Below are positions 37,187 to 47,402 of a DNA stretch of 64,000 bases, one piece after another (the first letter of the stretch is position 1; every line of letters begins with the position of its first letter). The DNA comes from Mycobacterium sp. GA-1285 (GTDB lineage: Bacteria; Actinomycetota; Actinomycetes; Mycobacteriales; Mycobacteriaceae), in NCBI RefSeq assembly GCF_001499905.1, contig NZ_LQIS01000017.1:1-64000 (forward strand), written 5' to 3'. Below the pieces are notes generated by a model, which saw nothing but the letters and a program-made list of their open reading frames with translations, was not told the DNA's origin and searched no databases. The position numbers were made by a program, and so were the translations under genes.

Positions 37187-37824
37187 TACGCACCTACGCT
37201 TTCCACTTGTACGACCGGCGGTATGGTCAACATCACCAGGCCGGTCAGCGCGATCCAGGTCGCCACGCTGTACGCACCAGGCAGCCCGATCCAGGTGTGT
37301 AGCAGCGCGGGGACGCCGAGCACGGCCAGCGCCGCCGACCACTTCGGCAGCACACCGGTACGCCACACGATGTACGCGGTGGCGAATATCAGTGCGGCCG
37401 AACCGATATGGCTGTAGTGATACAGCCATACCGCCAGGCCGAGGAACGGCTGCGAGTACGTCGTCACGGTTACGTCTTCGAACCGCACGATGGTGGCGGG
37501 CACGGCGACCTCGGCGGCCAGACCAGCCGCGGTCAGTGCGAGGAACACCGTCCCGCCGATCGCCGCGGTGTACACCGCACCGGTGGGCCCGGCCGCTGAC
37601 CGCAGCATCGACACGAGCACAGCGAGGAAGAGCAGGCCGAACAGAAGATGCAACAGCGGCAGCGTGCCGTTCAGAGCGAGAAAGGTTGACGCACTGTCGA
37701 AATAGGCGTCCATCCCGGCGGCGTCCTTCGGCCTCTCCGGCGAACCGACCAGATACGCCGGTACGGCCACACCGGCGCAGGCCACGCCGAGTAACCCACC
37801 CAGCCGGATCGTGCCGCTGCCCAT
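37186..37824 (-). CDS. Hypothetical membrane protein
   Basis: A 212-residue protein with about six transmembrane segments. No motif or family was recognised. It begins 10 bp after ruvB on the same strand and overlaps the DUF1304 gene by 1 bp, so it probably belongs to the distal part of the ruvCAB transcript. Confidence 0.7.
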   Translation of the reverse strand: MGSGTIRLGGLLGVACAGVAVPAYLVGSPERPKDAAGMDAYFDSASTFLALNGTLPLLHLLFGLLFLAVLVSMLRSAAGPTGAVYTAAIGGTVFLALTAAGLAAEVAVPATIVRFEDVTVTTYSQPFLGLAVWLYHYSHIGSAALIFATAYIVWRTGVLPKWSAALAVLGVPALLHTWIGLPGAYSVATWIALTGLVMLTIPPVVQVESVGA

Positions 37825-37834
37825 CCCGTCCTCC

Positions 37835-38899
37835 TCAGTCGAAAAGCCCCGCCTGCCCGAATCCGGTGACTCCGCTCGGCGGGGTCAGGCCGAGATGCGT
37901 CCAAGCCTGCGCTGTGGCCACCCGTCCCCTCGGCGTGCGCGCAATCATCCCGGCGCGCACGAGGAACGGCTCACACACCTCTTCGACGGTGGTCGCTTCC
38001 TCGCCGACCGCCACCGCAAGGGTGGAGACGCCGACCGGTCCGCCGCCGAAACTTCGGGTCAGCGCGGACAACACGGCGCGGTCGAGGCGGTCGAGCCCGA
38101 GTTCGTCGACGTCGTAGACCTCCAGCGCCGCCTTGGCGATATCGCGGGTGATGACCCCGTCGGCGCGCACCTCGGCGTAGTCGCGGACCCGACGCAGCAG
38201 CCGGTTGGCGATGCGTGGCGTGCCCCGCGACCGGCGCGCGATCTCGGCACCCGCGTCGGCGCCAAGCTCGATGCCGAGAATCCCCGCCGAACGCGACAGC
38301 ACGCGCTCGAGTTCGGCGGGCTCGTAGAAGTCCATGTGGGCGGTGAAACCGAACCGGTCACGCAATGGCCCGGTCAGTGCGCCCGAGCGGGTGGTCGCTC
38401 CCACGAGCGTGAACGGAGCGACATCCAGCGGGATCGAGGTCGCACCGGGGCCCTTCCCGACCACGACGTCGACACGGAAGTCCTCCATCGCCAGGTACAA
38501 CATCTCCTCGGCAGGCCGGGCGATGCGGTGGATCTCGTCGATGAACAGCACGTCGTGCTCGACGAGGTTCGACAACATCGCGGCAAGATCGCCGGCGCGC
38601 TCGAGCGCCGGTCCCGAGGTGACCCGCAGCGAGGAGCCCAGTTCGGCCGCGATGATCATCGCCAGCGACGTCTTGCCCAAGCCAGGCGGACCCGAGAGCA
38701 GTATGTGATCCGGTGTGCCGCCGCGGTTCTTGGCGCCCCCGATGACCAGTTGCAGCTGCTCGCGGACCCGTGGTTGCCCGATGAACTCCTGTAGCGACCG
38801 CGGTCGCAGGCTCGCGTCGACGTCCCCCTCACCGACCGTCAGCGCCGGAGAGACCTCGCGCTCGTCGGCGTCGCCGCTGTCGTCGTCGAATCTGCTCAT
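37835..38899 (-). CDS. ruvB: Holliday junction helicase motor RuvB
   Basis: A 354-residue AAA+ ATPase. Walker [10 protein letters not shown] is at residues 70-78, Walker [10 protein letters not shown], sensor 1 [10 protein letters not shown] and the arginine region GPLRDRFGF; the C-terminal winged helix is complete. It drives branch migration with RuvA. Start overlaps ruvA by 4 bp (ATGA). Confidence 0.97.
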   Translation of the reverse strand: MSRFDDDSGDADEREVSPALTVGEGDVDASLRPRSLQEFIGQPRVREQLQLVIGGAKNRGGTPDHILLSGPPGLGKTSLAMIIAAELGSSLRVTSGPALERAGDLAAMLSNLVEHDVLFIDEIHRIARPAEEMLYLAMEDFRVDVVVGKGPGATSIPLDVAPFTLVGATTRSGALTGPLRDRFGFTAHMDFYEPAELERVLSRSAGILGIELGADAGAEIARRSRGTPRIANRLLRRVRDYAEVRADGVITRDIAKAALEVYDVDELGLDRLDRAVLSALTRSFGGGPVGVSTLAVAVGEEATTVEEVCEPFLVRAGMIARTPRGRVATAQAWTHLGLTPPSGVTGFGQAGLFD

Positions 38900-39483
38900 T
38901 TGTTACCCAGCATCGACAACGCCGCCCGCAGCGCGGTCGACTGATTGGCTTCCGGGTCGTTGGCCAACACCTTGTCAATGGCTTCCTCGGCTTGTTTGGC
39001 CGCGAATCCGAGCCCCACGAGCGCTTCCACCACCGGCCCGCGCACCACGTGCCCCGTCGCGGTCGCCGCGCCGGACGGCGAAACAGCGCCGACCTTGTCG
39101 CGCAGGCTCAAGGCCATCAACTCGGCGGTCTTCTTGCCCACCTTGGGAATCCGGGTCAGCGCGGTGATGTCGCCGTCGGCGATCGCCTCGCGCAAAGTCG
39201 GCCCGTCGTACATCGCCAACGCACCGAGCGCGATGCTGGGCCCGATTCCCGACACCCCGAGCAGGGTGAGGAAGAAGTCGCGGGCGTCGGAGTCGGCGAA
39301 GCCGTAGAGCGTCTGGGAGTCTTCCCGCACGATCATCGCGGTGATCAGCCGAGCCTCGGTACCGCGGCGCAGTGTGGCCAGCGTCGACGGGGTGGCCATC
39401 ACCTTGTACCCGACCCCGCCGGCTTCGATCACGACGTGGTCGAGCGCGATGTCGAGAACCTCACCGCGAACCGATGCGATCAT
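38896..39483 (-). CDS. ruvA: Holliday junction DNA-binding subunit RuvA
   Basis: A 195-residue protein beginning [10 protein letters not shown], with the OB-fold, the helix-hairpin-helix pair ([37 protein letters not shown]) and the RuvB-contacting C-terminal domain. The start overlaps the ruvC stop by 4 bp. A longer opening inside ruvC is rejected. Confidence 0.96.
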   Translation of the reverse strand: MIASVRGEVLDIALDHVVIEAGGVGYKVMATPSTLATLRRGTEARLITAMIVREDSQTLYGFADSDARDFFLTLLGVSGIGPSIALGALAMYDGPTLREAIADGDITALTRIPKVGKKTAELMALSLRDKVGAVSPSGAATATGHVVRGPVVEALVGLGFAAKQAEEAIDKVLANDPEANQSTALRAALSMLGNK

Positions 39484-40046
39484 CGTGCCGCCTTTGCTTT
39501 CGCCTTGAGCGTGGCCTTGTACTTGCGTTGTTGTTCGGCGGCCAGCGCCTCGGCCGCCGCCATCCGGGCGATCATCGGCGCCCGCCAACAATGGCAGATC
39601 GCCAGGGCCAACGCGTCCGCGGCGTCGGCCGGAGTCGGTTTGGCCTGCAGCGCAAGGATTCTGGTGACCATCGCGGTGACTTGTGACTTGTCGGCGTTGC
39701 CGTTGCCGGTGACCGCCGCCTTGACCTCACTGGGTGTGTGGAAATGCACGTCGATGTCGCGCCGGGCGGCCGCGAGCGCGATCACTCCCCCGGCCTGGGC
39801 GGTGCCCATCACGGTGGAGACGTTCTGTTGGGAGAACACCCGCTCGATCGCGATCACGTCGGGTTTGTGGGTGTCCATCCAGTACTCCACGGCGTCGCTG
39901 ATCACCAACAGCCGCCGATGCAGCGGATCGCCCGAGGGGGTGCGGACCACGTCGACGTCGAGCGCGGTGACCTGTCGACCCGTACCGCCCTCGATGACCG
40001 ACAGGCCGCAGCGCGTCAACCCGGGGTCGACTCCCATCACCCGCAC
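39480..40046 (-). CDS. ruvC: Crossover junction endodeoxyribonuclease RuvC
   Basis: A 188-residue resolvase. Catalytic acids are visible as Asp7 in MGVDPGLT, Glu in IAIERVF and the Asp pair in [11 protein letters not shown]. It cuts Holliday junctions. I chose the GTG preceded by AGAAGG at proper spacing, which gives the length I recall for the M. tuberculosis enzyme. An ATG seven codons upstream is less well placed. First gene of the ruvCAB operon, with a LexA-type box 14 bp upstream. Confidence 0.94.
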   Translation of the reverse strand: MRVMGVDPGLTRCGLSVIEGGTGRQVTALDVDVVRTPSGDPLHRRLLVISDAVEYWMDTHKPDVIAIERVFSQQNVSTVMGTAQAGGVIALAAARRDIDVHFHTPSEVKAAVTGNGNADKSQVTAMVTRILALQAKPTPADAADALALAICHCWRAPMIARMAAAEALAAEQQRKYKATLKAKAKAAR

Positions 40047-40059
40047 GTCCGGCCCTTCT

Positions 40060-40075
40060 GTGAACACTTGTTCGA
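40060..40075 (-). promoter_or_regulatory. LexA (SOS) box before ruvC
   Basis: On the ruvC strand the site reads TCGAACAAGTGTTCAC, matching mycobacterial LexA consensus TCGAAC-N4-GTTCGA at all but the last two bases. It lies 14 bp upstream of the ruvC GTG, implying DNA-damage induction of ruvCAB. The remaining 270 bp up to the MscS gene show no other clear feature. Confidence 0.8.
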
Positions 40076-40347
40076 GAGCTTAGCCGCCCGACGGCCCGTT
40101 ACTGGGCAGGGACACGCCCACTCAGATCAGAAAACCGATCGGCACGGCCGACCGCGGCGATGTCCAGCGCGATCTCGTTCATGCGCCGTGACTCGGCGCT
40201 GTGTGCCATACCACTGCTGTTCTCCAATTGTGCTCGTAGAGGGCCGAATCCGCGTTCGCGACCCCGAAGCGGATGTTTCCCTGCGTGGCAACACGGTTAC
40301 CGTCGACAGAGGCCCTGACCCCGATTCGTGGAGTTGACCTCATCAAC

Positions 40348-41577
40348 ATGCCCGACGAGACCGAACTGCAGACCGCAAGCAATATCGCAGTCACCCTTGC
40401 CTGGGCGGCTGGAGCGATCGCCGCCGTGTACGTCTTCGGGGTGGTGCTGACCTGGCTGATGGCGCGGGTCAGTCGCCGTAGCGCGCTGCTCAAGGACATC
40501 GAGGTGCTGACCCGCAAGCCGGTCCGCATGCTGCTGATGGTGATCGCGGCGACGATCGCGGTGCGACGGACGTCGGACACCGCCGACTCGTGGCGCGGCT
40601 GGGTGGACCACTGGCTGCTGATCCTGATGATCGCCTCGATCACCTGGCTGGTCACCGGCCTTGTCCGCGTCGCCGAAAGACGCATGATCGCCCGTTACGG
40701 CGGGGGTGGTGAGGAGATCTCCGACGCCGACCGGCTGTGGCGCCGGGTTCGGACGCAGGTGACGGTGCTGCGCAGGCTCGCCATCGCGATCGTCGTCATC
40801 CTCGGCGGTGCCGCGATCCTGATGACGTTCCCGTCGTTCTCCGACATCGGCACCACGGTGTTCGCCTCCGCCGGGGTGTTGTCGGTGGTCGCCGGCCTGG
40901 CCGCCCAGACGTCGCTGGGCGCGGTCTTCGCCGGGATGCAGATCGCATTCTCCGGGGCGATTCGCGTCGGCGACATCGTCCAGCTCGAAAACGGTCAGTG
41001 GTGGGGTCGCATCGAGGAGATCACGCTGACGTACGTCGTCGTGCGCATCTGGGACGAGCGCCGGCTCGTGTTGCCGTCCACCTACTTCACCACCGAGCCG
41101 TTCGAGAACTGGACCCGCAGCGCCACCGAGATCATGGGCGCAGTCGCATTCGACGTCGATTTCAACGTCCCGTTCAACGACATGCGCGCCGAGTTGGACA
41201 GGCTGCTGGCCCGAAGCGACCTCTGGGACGGCCGGCGCGGCGTGCTGCAGGTGACCGACGCGGTCGGCGGCGTGGTGCGGGTGCGGATCGTGGTCAGCGC
41301 ACGCAACGCCGGCGCACTGTTCGACCTGCAGTGCGCGGTGCGCGAAGGCATGGTCGACTGGGTACAGCGCACCGGCGGCGTGGTGCCCATCCAGCGCATC
41401 GAACCGGCCGAAGCGGCTCCCGAACCGCAGCTGCCTCGCGAGGTCGCCAGTGAGACCAAGCGCGTCGCGGCGGGGATGTTCTCCGGCAGCCCCGAAGCCG
41501 AGGAGCGCGCCAAGGCGTTCGACCACACCATCGACTGCGACGACGACGAGCTGATGCGATCCAACGGCAGGGGCTGA
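40348..41577 (+). CDS. MscS-family mechanosensitive channel
   Basis: A 409-residue membrane protein with four or five N-terminal helices and the MscS core: the pore-lining Gly/Ala helix SAGVLSVVAGLAAQTSLGAVFAGMQIAFSGAIRVGDIVQLE, followed by the beta domain and an extended cytoplasmic tail of about 50 residues. It should release solutes on hypo-osmotic shock. The start is the ATG giving MPDETELQ; an upstream in-frame ATG adds 25 residues without membrane character. It is transcribed divergently from ruvC. Confidence 0.85.
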   Translation: MPDETELQTASNIAVTLAWAAGAIAAVYVFGVVLTWLMARVSRRSALLKDIEVLTRKPVRMLLMVIAATIAVRRTSDTADSWRGWVDHWLLILMIASITWLVTGLVRVAERRMIARYGGGGEEISDADRLWRRVRTQVTVLRRLAIAIVVILGGAAILMTFPSFSDIGTTVFASAGVLSVVAGLAAQTSLGAVFAGMQIAFSGAIRVGDIVQLENGQWWGRIEEITLTYVVVRIWDERRLVLPSTYFTTEPFENWTRSATEIMGAVAFDVDFNVPFNDMRAELDRLLARSDLWDGRRGVLQVTDAVGGVVRVRIVVSARNAGALFDLQCAVREGMVDWVQRTGGVVPIQRIEPAEAAPEPQLPREVASETKRVAAGMFSGSPEAEERAKAFDHTIDCDDDELMRSNGRG

Positions 41578-41584
41578 CCGCGTC

Positions 41585-41908
41585 TCAGGACGCCGCGGGC
41601 TGCTCGATCGGATACGTGCCCGCCTGCACCGACGCCGCGATCTCGTAGATGCGCTCGCCGGACCGGTGCCAGCCGCGCACCCGTTCGCGGCCGATCCGTT
41701 CACCGTCGCGTTCGATGAGGATCGTCCACGACACGCCGAGCCACTTCAGCGCCAGCCAGACCGGCCACATCACCATGAACGGCAGGACGAGCAGGAAGAG
41801 GAACGTGTCCAGCGTGGAGAACCCGGTCTGCCACGGGATCGTGCGCCACCACCAGCGCCGCACCGTCACCGTCTCGCCCTCCGGGTCGGTCACCGTCACC
41901 CTGGCCAT
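41585..41908 (-). CDS. Hypothetical small membrane protein
   Basis: A 107-residue protein with a Trp-rich stretch (RRWWWRTIPW), one long hydrophobic segment (DTFLFLLVLPFMVMWPVWLALKWLG) and a soluble C terminus. No family was recognised. It is convergent with the MscS gene and divergent from the SnoaL-like gene. Confidence 0.55.
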   Translation of the reverse strand: MARVTVTDPEGETVTVRRWWWRTIPWQTGFSTLDTFLFLLVLPFMVMWPVWLALKWLGVSWTILIERDGERIGRERVRGWHRSGERIYEIAASVQAGTYPIEQPAAS

Positions 41909-41955
41909 GCCGTGGGCCTCCGCTCCTGATAGTGGTCGTCTTCGATAATGAGCCA

Positions 41956-42357
41956 ATGACCTTCAGCGGGCCGACCGAAGACAGACAACTCATCCGAGAG
42001 CGCCTCGAAATCTACAGCGACGCGGTCACCCGCAAGGACCTCGACGCGTATCTGTCGTGCTGGACCGAGGACGGCCGCAGAACCGGCTCGGGCGGCGAAT
42101 GCCGCGGCAAGAGTGAACTGCGCGACCACTGGCACGGCATCTTCGCAACCATCGAGCAGATGGCGTTCTTCACCCAAATGGCGTCGCTGACGGTGCGCGG
42201 TGACCTGGCCGACGCGCGGTCGTATTGCCTGGAATTCATGAAGCTGCGCGATCAACCGGGCCGCCAACTGGTCGGCGAGTATGTCGACAAACTGGTGCGC
42301 GTCGATGGCGACTGGCTGTTCGCCCACCGCCACTACCGCGTGGCCCTGACGATCTAG
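41956..42357 (+). CDS. SnoaL / NTF2-like domain protein
   Basis: A 133-residue NTF2-fold protein: helix IRERLEIYSDAVTRKDLDAYLSCWTEDGRR, then strands with ending VDKLVRVDGDWLFAHRHYRVAL, as in SnoaL_4-type proteins. Such folds serve as small cyclases, isomerases or binding modules; the role is unknown. An in-frame GTG eight codons upstream is possible. It is convergent with yebC, 9 bp apart. Confidence 0.7.
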   Translation: MTFSGPTEDRQLIRERLEIYSDAVTRKDLDAYLSCWTEDGRRTGSGGECRGKSELRDHWHGIFATIEQMAFFTQMASLTVRGDLADARSYCLEFMKLRDQPGRQLVGEYVDKLVRVDGDWLFAHRHYRVALTI

Positions 42358-42366
42358 CCTGCCCGT

Positions 42367-43125
42367 TTAGTCGTCGGCGTCGAGTTCGGCGGCGACCTCG
42401 TCGGAGATGTCGATGTTGGTGTAGACGTCCTGGACGTCGTCGAGATCTTCGAGCGCGTCGACCAGCTTCATGATCTTGCGCGCGCCGTCGGCATCCAGCG
42501 GCACGGTGACCGAGGGCTCGAACCCGGTTTCGGCCGATTCGTAGTCGATGCCTGCGTCCTGCAACGCGGTGCGCACGGCGACGAGATCGCTTGGCTCGCA
42601 GAGAATCTCGAAGGAGTCGCCGAGGTCGTTGACGTCCTCGGCCCCGGCGTCCAGCACCGCCAACAGCACGTCGTCCTCGGTGAGGCCGTCCTTGTCCAGG
42701 GTGATGACGCCCTTGCGGGAGAAGAGGTAGGACACCGAACCGGGGTCGGCCATGTTGCCGCCGTTGCGGGTCATCGCGACGCGCACCTCGCCGGCCGCGC
42801 GGTTTCGGTTGTCGGTCAGGCATTCGATCAGCACCGCGACACCGTGGGGGCCGTAACCCTCGTAGGTGATGTTCTGGTAGTCCGCGCCGCCGGCTTCCTC
42901 ACCGCTGCCGCGCTTGCGGGCCCGTTCGATGTTGTCGTTGGGCACAGACGACTTCTTGGCCTTTTGGATCGCGTCGTACAGCGTGGGATTGCCCGCCGGG
43001 TCGCCGCCGCCCACACGCGCCGCGACCTCGACGTTCTTGATCAATTTGGCGAACATCTTGCCCCGGCGGGCATCGATGACGGCTTTCTTGTGTTTGGTGG
43101 TGGCCCACTTGGAATGGCCGCTCAT
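42367..43125 (-). CDS. yebC: YebC/PmpR-family DNA-binding protein
   Basis: A 252-residue protein with the unmistakable N terminus [17 protein letters not shown] and the PNDNIERA and [10 protein letters not shown] motifs. YebC proteins are cytoplasmic; family members have been linked to gene regulation and to relief of ribosome stalling at proline runs. It lies between the ruv and pdx regions, as its ortholog does in M. tuberculosis. Confidence 0.95.
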   Translation of the reverse strand: MSGHSKWATTKHKKAVIDARRGKMFAKLIKNVEVAARVGGGDPAGNPTLYDAIQKAKKSSVPNDNIERARKRGSGEEAGGADYQNITYEGYGPHGVAVLIECLTDNRNRAAGEVRVAMTRNGGNMADPGSVSYLFSRKGVITLDKDGLTEDDVLLAVLDAGAEDVNDLGDSFEILCEPSDLVAVRTALQDAGIDYESAETGFEPSVTVPLDADGARKIMKLVDALEDLDDVQDVYTNIDISDEVAAELDADD

Positions 43126-43210
43126 GCAGGTAGTACCTCTCCGTGCGCTGATCGTGCGCCAAGTTTCGTGCGCGAAGTCCGCCCGACGAGTCTACGTGGA
43201 CGTTTGCGCC

Positions 43211-43645
43211 CTACCGAACAGCATCCGGCGACGTCAACGCGATGACGCGATAACCGACCGCAGCCGGCCACGCGAGGTGACCCTGCACGTGGATCTGGAT
43301 CCACGTCGGTGCGCCGGACGGATCGTCGGTGAAGGTCGCCGCGGCGTCGACGATCGCGCCGGTTTCCCCGGATGCCCGCAGAACCATCGAGACCGACAAC
43401 GTCGCGTCATCCAGTGCAGCCCGGTTGTACGGGAGGCTGTCGGGGACGAAGAACGACGCCGAGAAGTTCGGCATCCGAATGCCTTTCGGTGCGTTCGGGG
43501 CTCTGCGCAGCACCGCACCGGACATGATCGGCTTGCCGTCGAACCAAGCGGTGCCGGTGTATTCGGCGCTCCGGGCGTCGGCTCCATTCGAAAGCTTGAC
43601 GAGGGTGTCGATGCGCGGCTGCGGCTCCACCTCGACCGTTGTCAT
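43211..43645 (-). CDS. Hypothetical protein, divergent to acyl-CoA dehydrogenase
   Basis: A 144-residue soluble protein with no signal or membrane segment and no recognised family. Its start ATG is preceded by GGGGAGA at good spacing, whereas an opening 13 codons upstream would start inside the operator region. It faces the acyl-CoA dehydrogenase gene across the 22-bp palindrome and may be coregulated. Confidence 0.6.
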   Translation of the reverse strand: MTTVEVEPQPRIDTLVKLSNGADARSAEYTGTAWFDGKPIMSGAVLRRAPNAPKGIRMPNFSASFFVPDSLPYNRAALDDATLSVSMVLRASGETGAIVDAAATFTDDPSGAPTWIQIHVQGHLAWPAAVGYRVIALTSPDAVR

Positions 43646-43697
43646 CGCGACATCTCCCCGGATAGCTGTTGTTAGCTCCGCCACAGACCTTCGCAGT

Positions 43698-43719
43698 TAT
43701 CTTACTCCGGAGTAAGATA
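43698..43719. promoter_or_regulatory. 22-bp perfect palindromic operator
   Basis: The half-site TATCTTACTCC is followed directly by its exact complement; the site ends 5 bp before the acyl-CoA dehydrogenase ATG. This symmetry and size are typical of TetR-family operators. No regulator gene adjoins it, so the repressor must be encoded elsewhere. Confidence 0.75.
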
Positions 43720-43724
43720 GGGCC

Positions 43725-44936
43725 ATGTCTTTCTCGCTCGAGTTGTCGCCCGACCTGGTCCACATTCAGAACTGGGTGCACGAATTCGCCGCCGATGTGA
43801 TCCGGCCCGCCGCCGCCGAATGGGACGAGCGCGAGCAGACACCGTGGCCGATCATCCAGGAGGCCGCCAAGGTCGGTCTGTACTCGATGGAGTTCTTCGC
43901 CGAGCAGGCCGGCGAACCATCCGGTCTGGGCATGCTCGTCACGTTCGAGGAGATGTTCTGGGGCGACGCGGGTATCGCGCTGTCGATCCTGGGCACCGGC
44001 CTGGCGGCGGCGTCGCTGGCCGCCAACGGAACCCCCGAGCAGATGGGCGAATGGCTGCCGCAGATGTTCGGCAGCGTCGACGAACCGAAGGTCGCGTCGT
44101 TCTGCTCGTCGGAACCCGGTGCCGGTTCTGACGTCGGGGCGATCCTCACCCGCGCCCGGTACGACGAGGCCAAGGACGAATGGGTGCTCAACGGTGTCAA
44201 GACCTGGGCCACCAACGGCGGTATCGCCGAGGTGCACATCGTCGTCGCGTCGGTGTACCCCGAACTCGGGACTCGCGGACAGGCCACCTTCATCATCCCG
44301 CCGAACACACCGGGGTTCCGGCAGGGCCAGAAGTTCCTCAAGCACGGCATCCGCGCCTCACATACCGCCGAGGTGGTGCTCGAGGACGTGCGCATCCCCG
44401 GCCGGTTGATCGTCGGCGGCAGGGAGAAGTTCGAGGAGCGCATCGCGCGGGTTCGCGAGGGCAGGAGTTCCAAGAGCCAGGCCGCGCTGGCGACGTTCGA
44501 GCGAACGCGACCCACGGTCGGTGCCATGGCCGTCGGCGTAGCCCGCGCGGCGTATGAGTACGCGCTCGATTACGCCCGTCAGCGTGAGCAGTTCGGCAAG
44601 AAGATCGGCGAATTCCAGGCCATCGCCTTCAAGTTGGCCGATATGAAGGCTCGCATCGATGCCTCGCGGATGCTGGTCTGGCGCGCGGGCTGGATGGCGC
44701 GCAATGGCAAGACGTTCGAGAACGCCGAGGGTTCGATGGCCAAGCTGGTCGCCAGCGAGACCGCGGTGTACGTCACCGATGAGGCGATCCAGATTCTCGG
44801 CGGCAACGGCTACACCCGCGAGTATCCCGTCGAGCGGATGCACCGCGACGCCAAGATCTTCACGATTTTCGAGGGCACCAGCGAGATCCAGCGCCTGGTG
44901 ATCGGTCGCGCGGTCACGGGCCTGGAAATCCGCTAG
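43725..44936 (+). CDS. Acyl-CoA dehydrogenase
   Basis: A 403-residue flavoprotein of the acyl-CoA dehydrogenase family. It contains [33 protein letters not shown], a flavin-binding [65 protein letters not shown], with the catalytic Glu in the FEGTSEI loop. It is a complete, probably active, enzyme on an acyl-CoA of unknown chain. No good ribosome-binding site fits between the palindrome and the ATG, so translation may be leaderless or repressor-sensitive. Confidence 0.88.
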   Translation: MSFSLELSPDLVHIQNWVHEFAADVIRPAAAEWDEREQTPWPIIQEAAKVGLYSMEFFAEQAGEPSGLGMLVTFEEMFWGDAGIALSILGTGLAAASLAANGTPEQMGEWLPQMFGSVDEPKVASFCSSEPGAGSDVGAILTRARYDEAKDEWVLNGVKTWATNGGIAEVHIVVASVYPELGTRGQATFIIPPNTPGFRQGQKFLKHGIRASHTAEVVLEDVRIPGRLIVGGREKFEERIARVREGRSSKSQAALATFERTRPTVGAMAVGVARAAYEYALDYARQREQFGKKIGEFQAIAFKLADMKARIDASRMLVWRAGWMARNGKTFENAEGSMAKLVASETAVYVTDEAIQILGGNGYTREYPVERMHRDAKIFTIFEGTSEIQRLVIGRAVTGLEIR

Positions 44937-44944
44937 CCCTTCCG

Positions 44945-44997
44945 GCGATTTGTGCACATCGGAGAGCGCTGACCGCTCCTGAATGTGCACAAATCGC
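44945..44997. terminator. Compound hairpin at convergent gene ends, member 2
   Basis: Perfect 15-bp arms GCGATTTGTGCACAT (44945-44959) and complement (44983-44997) enclose an inner GAGCG-CTGAC-CGCTC stem-loop. It lies in the 68-bp gap between the convergent acyl-CoA dehydrogenase and pdxT. It shares base and apical-loop sequence with the element at 33946-33994. Confidence 0.7.
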
Positions 44998-45004
44998 GCG
45001 ATTG

Positions 45005-45589
45005 CTAGAGCATCGAGACGAACAGCTTGTGGATGCGGCGGTCGCCGGTGATCTCCGGATGGAAGGCCGTCGCGAGTCGTCTGCCCTGTCGCACGGCGAC
45101 GATGTGACCGGCGGCCGTCGCGAGCACCTCGACCTCAGGCCCGACGCGCTCCACCCACGGCGCCCGGATGAACACGGCGTGCACCGGCCCGTCGACGCCG
45201 CCGAAGGCGATGTCGTCTTCGAACGAGTCGACTTGGCGCCCAAAGGCATTACGCCGCACCGTCATATCGATCCCCTTCAGCGGCGTGGCCTCCCGACCCG
45301 TTGACCCCGCATCCAGGATCTCCGAGGCCAGCAGGATCATGCCCGCGCACGAACCGTAAGCCGGCATGCCGTCGGCCAGCCGCGACCGCAGGGGCTCGAG
45401 CAGGTCGAGCTCGCGCAGCAGGTGGCTCATCGCGGTGGACTCTCCGCCGGGAATCACCAACGCGTCAACGGCCTCCAGCTCGCGTACTCGCCGCACGGTG
45501 GATGCCTCCGCCCCGGCCTCGCGCAGCGCCGCCAGGTGTTCGCGGGTGTCGCCTTGTAGCGCAAGGACACCGACATGCGCAGCGCTCAC
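45005..45589 (-). CDS. pdxT: PLP synthase glutaminase subunit PdxT
   Basis: A 194-residue class I glutamine amidotransferase. The nucleophile is Cys81 in YGSCAGMIL, the partner His/Glu are in FHPEITGD, and PGGEST binds glutamine. It supplies ammonia to PdxS in pyridoxal 5'-phosphate synthesis. The GTG start overlaps the tesB stop by 4 bp (GTGA). A longer opening upstream lies inside tesB. Confidence 0.95.
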   Translation of the reverse strand: MSAAHVGVLALQGDTREHLAALREAGAEASTVRRVRELEAVDALVIPGGESTAMSHLLRELDLLEPLRSRLADGMPAYGSCAGMILLASEILDAGSTGREATPLKGIDMTVRRNAFGRQVDSFEDDIAFGGVDGPVHAVFIRAPWVERVGPEVEVLATAAGHIVAVRQGRRLATAFHPEITGDRRIHKLFVSML

Positions 45590-46422
45590 GGTCGGTAGTC
45601 GCGTTTGAAGCGGGTCAGTCCCTCCTGCATGACCGCCGCCACCATCTCGCCGTACTGGTTGAAGATCTTGCCCTGGCATAACGACCGGCCACCGGAGGCC
45701 GACGGCGAGGACTGGTCGTAAAGCAGCCACTCGTCGGCGCGGAATTGGCGCATGAACCACATCGCATGATCCAGCGACGCCACCTGCAGGTGTTTGCGCA
45801 GATCCGGATGATGGACTTGCGCCGAACCCAGCAGCGTCAGATCGCTCATGTAGGCCAGCGCGCAGATGTGCAGCACGTAGTCGTCGGGCAGCGGATCGCG
45901 GTGCTTGAACCACACCTGCTGCTGGGACGCCTTACCGGGCAGCTGGATCAGCTTCTGCTGCGGCACGATTCGGACGTCCCATTCGGCGAACTGGTTGAAG
46001 CCCGCATCGTCGAACGCCTTGATCTCGGTCAGTCCCGGGCAGTCGTCGGGCGGCGGCGCCTCGGGCATCGCGTCCTGATGCTCGATGCCGCTCTGGTCGG
46101 TCTGGAAGGACGCCGACATCGAGAAGATCGTCTCGCCGTGCTGGATCGCGTTGACGCGACGCGTCACGAACGAGCCGCCGTCACGCAGCCGCTCGACGAT
46201 GTACACCGTCGGCGCCTTGGCGTCTCCCGGCCGAAGGAAGTATCCGTGCAACGAATGCACCTGGAATTGCGCTTCGACCGTGCGCACCGCCGAGACCAGC
46301 GACTGGCCGGCCACGTGTCCGCCGAAAGTCCGTTGCAGGAACCCTGATTCGGGGCTGAAGACGCTGCCACGGTAGATGTTGACCTCGAGTTGCTCGAGAT
46401 CGAGTATCTGCTCGATCGCCAC
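45586..46422 (-). CDS. tesB: Acyl-CoA thioesterase II (TesB-type)
   Basis: A 278-residue double-hotdog thioesterase. [20 protein letters not shown] and ATAxD-type C-terminal [25 protein letters not shown] are the TesB hallmarks, with Asp/Gln/Thr catalytic residues in VASLDHAMW and QSSPSA regions. It lies between pdxS and pdxT, splitting the PLP synthase genes, an arrangement known in mycobacteria. The start GTG gives [15 protein letters not shown], which matches the ortholog N terminus as I recall it. It begins 5 bp after the pdxS stop. Confidence 0.92.
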   Translation of the reverse strand: MAIEQILDLEQLEVNIYRGSVFSPESGFLQRTFGGHVAGQSLVSAVRTVEAQFQVHSLHGYFLRPGDAKAPTVYIVERLRDGGSFVTRRVNAIQHGETIFSMSASFQTDQSGIEHQDAMPEAPPPDDCPGLTEIKAFDDAGFNQFAEWDVRIVPQQKLIQLPGKASQQQVWFKHRDPLPDDYVLHICALAYMSDLTLLGSAQVHHPDLRKHLQVASLDHAMWFMRQFRADEWLLYDQSSPSASGGRSLCQGKIFNQYGEMVAAVMQEGLTRFKRDYRP

Positions 46423-46427
46423 CTGGA

Positions 46428-47336
46428 CTACCAGCCGCGTTCGGCGAGCCGGTGCGGGGCGGCGACGTCCTCGACGTTGATGCCGACCATCGGCTCGCCC
46501 AGCCCGCGCGACACTTTCGCCAGCACGTCGGGATCGTCGTAGAACGTGGTGGCCTTCACGATCGCGGCGGCGCGGGCGGCGGGATCGCCGGACTTGAAGA
46601 TGCCAGAGCCGACGAACACGCCCTCGGCGCCGAGCTGCATCATCATCGCGGCGTCCGCGGGGGTCGCGATGCCGCCGGCGGTGAACAGCGTCACCGGCAG
46701 TTTGCCGGCCCGAGCCACCTCGACCACCAGATCGTATGGTGCCTGCAACTCCTTTGCCGCGACGTACAATTCGTCTTCCGACAGCGAAGTCAGCCGACGG
46801 ATCTCGCCGCCGATCTGACGCATGTGGGTGGTCGCGTTGGACACGTCGCCGGTGCCGGCCTCGCCCTTCGAGCGGATCATCGCCGCCCCTTCGGTGATGC
46901 GCCGCAGCGCCTCGCCGAGATTGGTCGCACCGCACACAAAAGGCACGGTGAACTTCCACTTGTCGATGTGGTGGGTGTAGTCGGCGGGGGTGAGCACCTC
47001 GGACTCGTCGATGTAGTCGACGCCGAGGCTCTGCAGAATCTGTGCCTCCACGAAGTGGCCGATGCGGACCTTGGCCATCACCGGGATGGTGACCGCCGAG
47101 ATGATGCCCTCGATGAGGTCGGGATCACTCATGCGCGCGACGCCACCCTGAGCGCGGATGTCGGCGGGCACCCGTTCGAGCGCCATGACCGCCACCGCAC
47201 CGGCACCCTCGGCGATCCTGGCCTGCTCGGGCGTGACGACGTCCATGATCACGCCGCCCTTGAGCATCTCGGCCATGCCACGCTTCACCCGGGCTGTTCC
47301 GGTCTGGGTCACCGACCCGTTCGGTGCGGTATCCAC
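46428..47336 (-). CDS. pdxS: PLP synthase lyase subunit PdxS
   Basis: A 302-residue TIM-barrel enzyme. Lys89 (VMAKVRIGH) and a second catalytic Lys in RSKGEAGTG are in place, as are GGVIMDV and [22 protein letters not shown] motifs. It condenses ribose 5-phosphate, glyceraldehyde 3-phosphate and ammonia to PLP with PdxT. GGAGGAGAT precedes the GTG start; an ATG 16 codons upstream is rejected. pdxS-tesB-pdxT is one operon. No pdxH follows. Confidence 0.96.
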   Translation of the reverse strand: MDTAPNGSVTQTGTARVKRGMAEMLKGGVIMDVVTPEQARIAEGAGAVAVMALERVPADIRAQGGVARMSDPDLIEGIISAVTIPVMAKVRIGHFVEAQILQSLGVDYIDESEVLTPADYTHHIDKWKFTVPFVCGATNLGEALRRITEGAAMIRSKGEAGTGDVSNATTHMRQIGGEIRRLTSLSEDELYVAAKELQAPYDLVVEVARAGKLPVTLFTAGGIATPADAAMMMQLGAEGVFVGSGIFKSGDPAARAAAIVKATTFYDDPDVLAKVSRGLGEPMVGINVEDVAAPHRLAERGW

Positions 47337-47402
47337 TGCTATCTCCTCCGAATCCCTACTGATCGAGTCTAAACGCGGGCGCAAACGTGTTGATTCCGCG
47401 CT

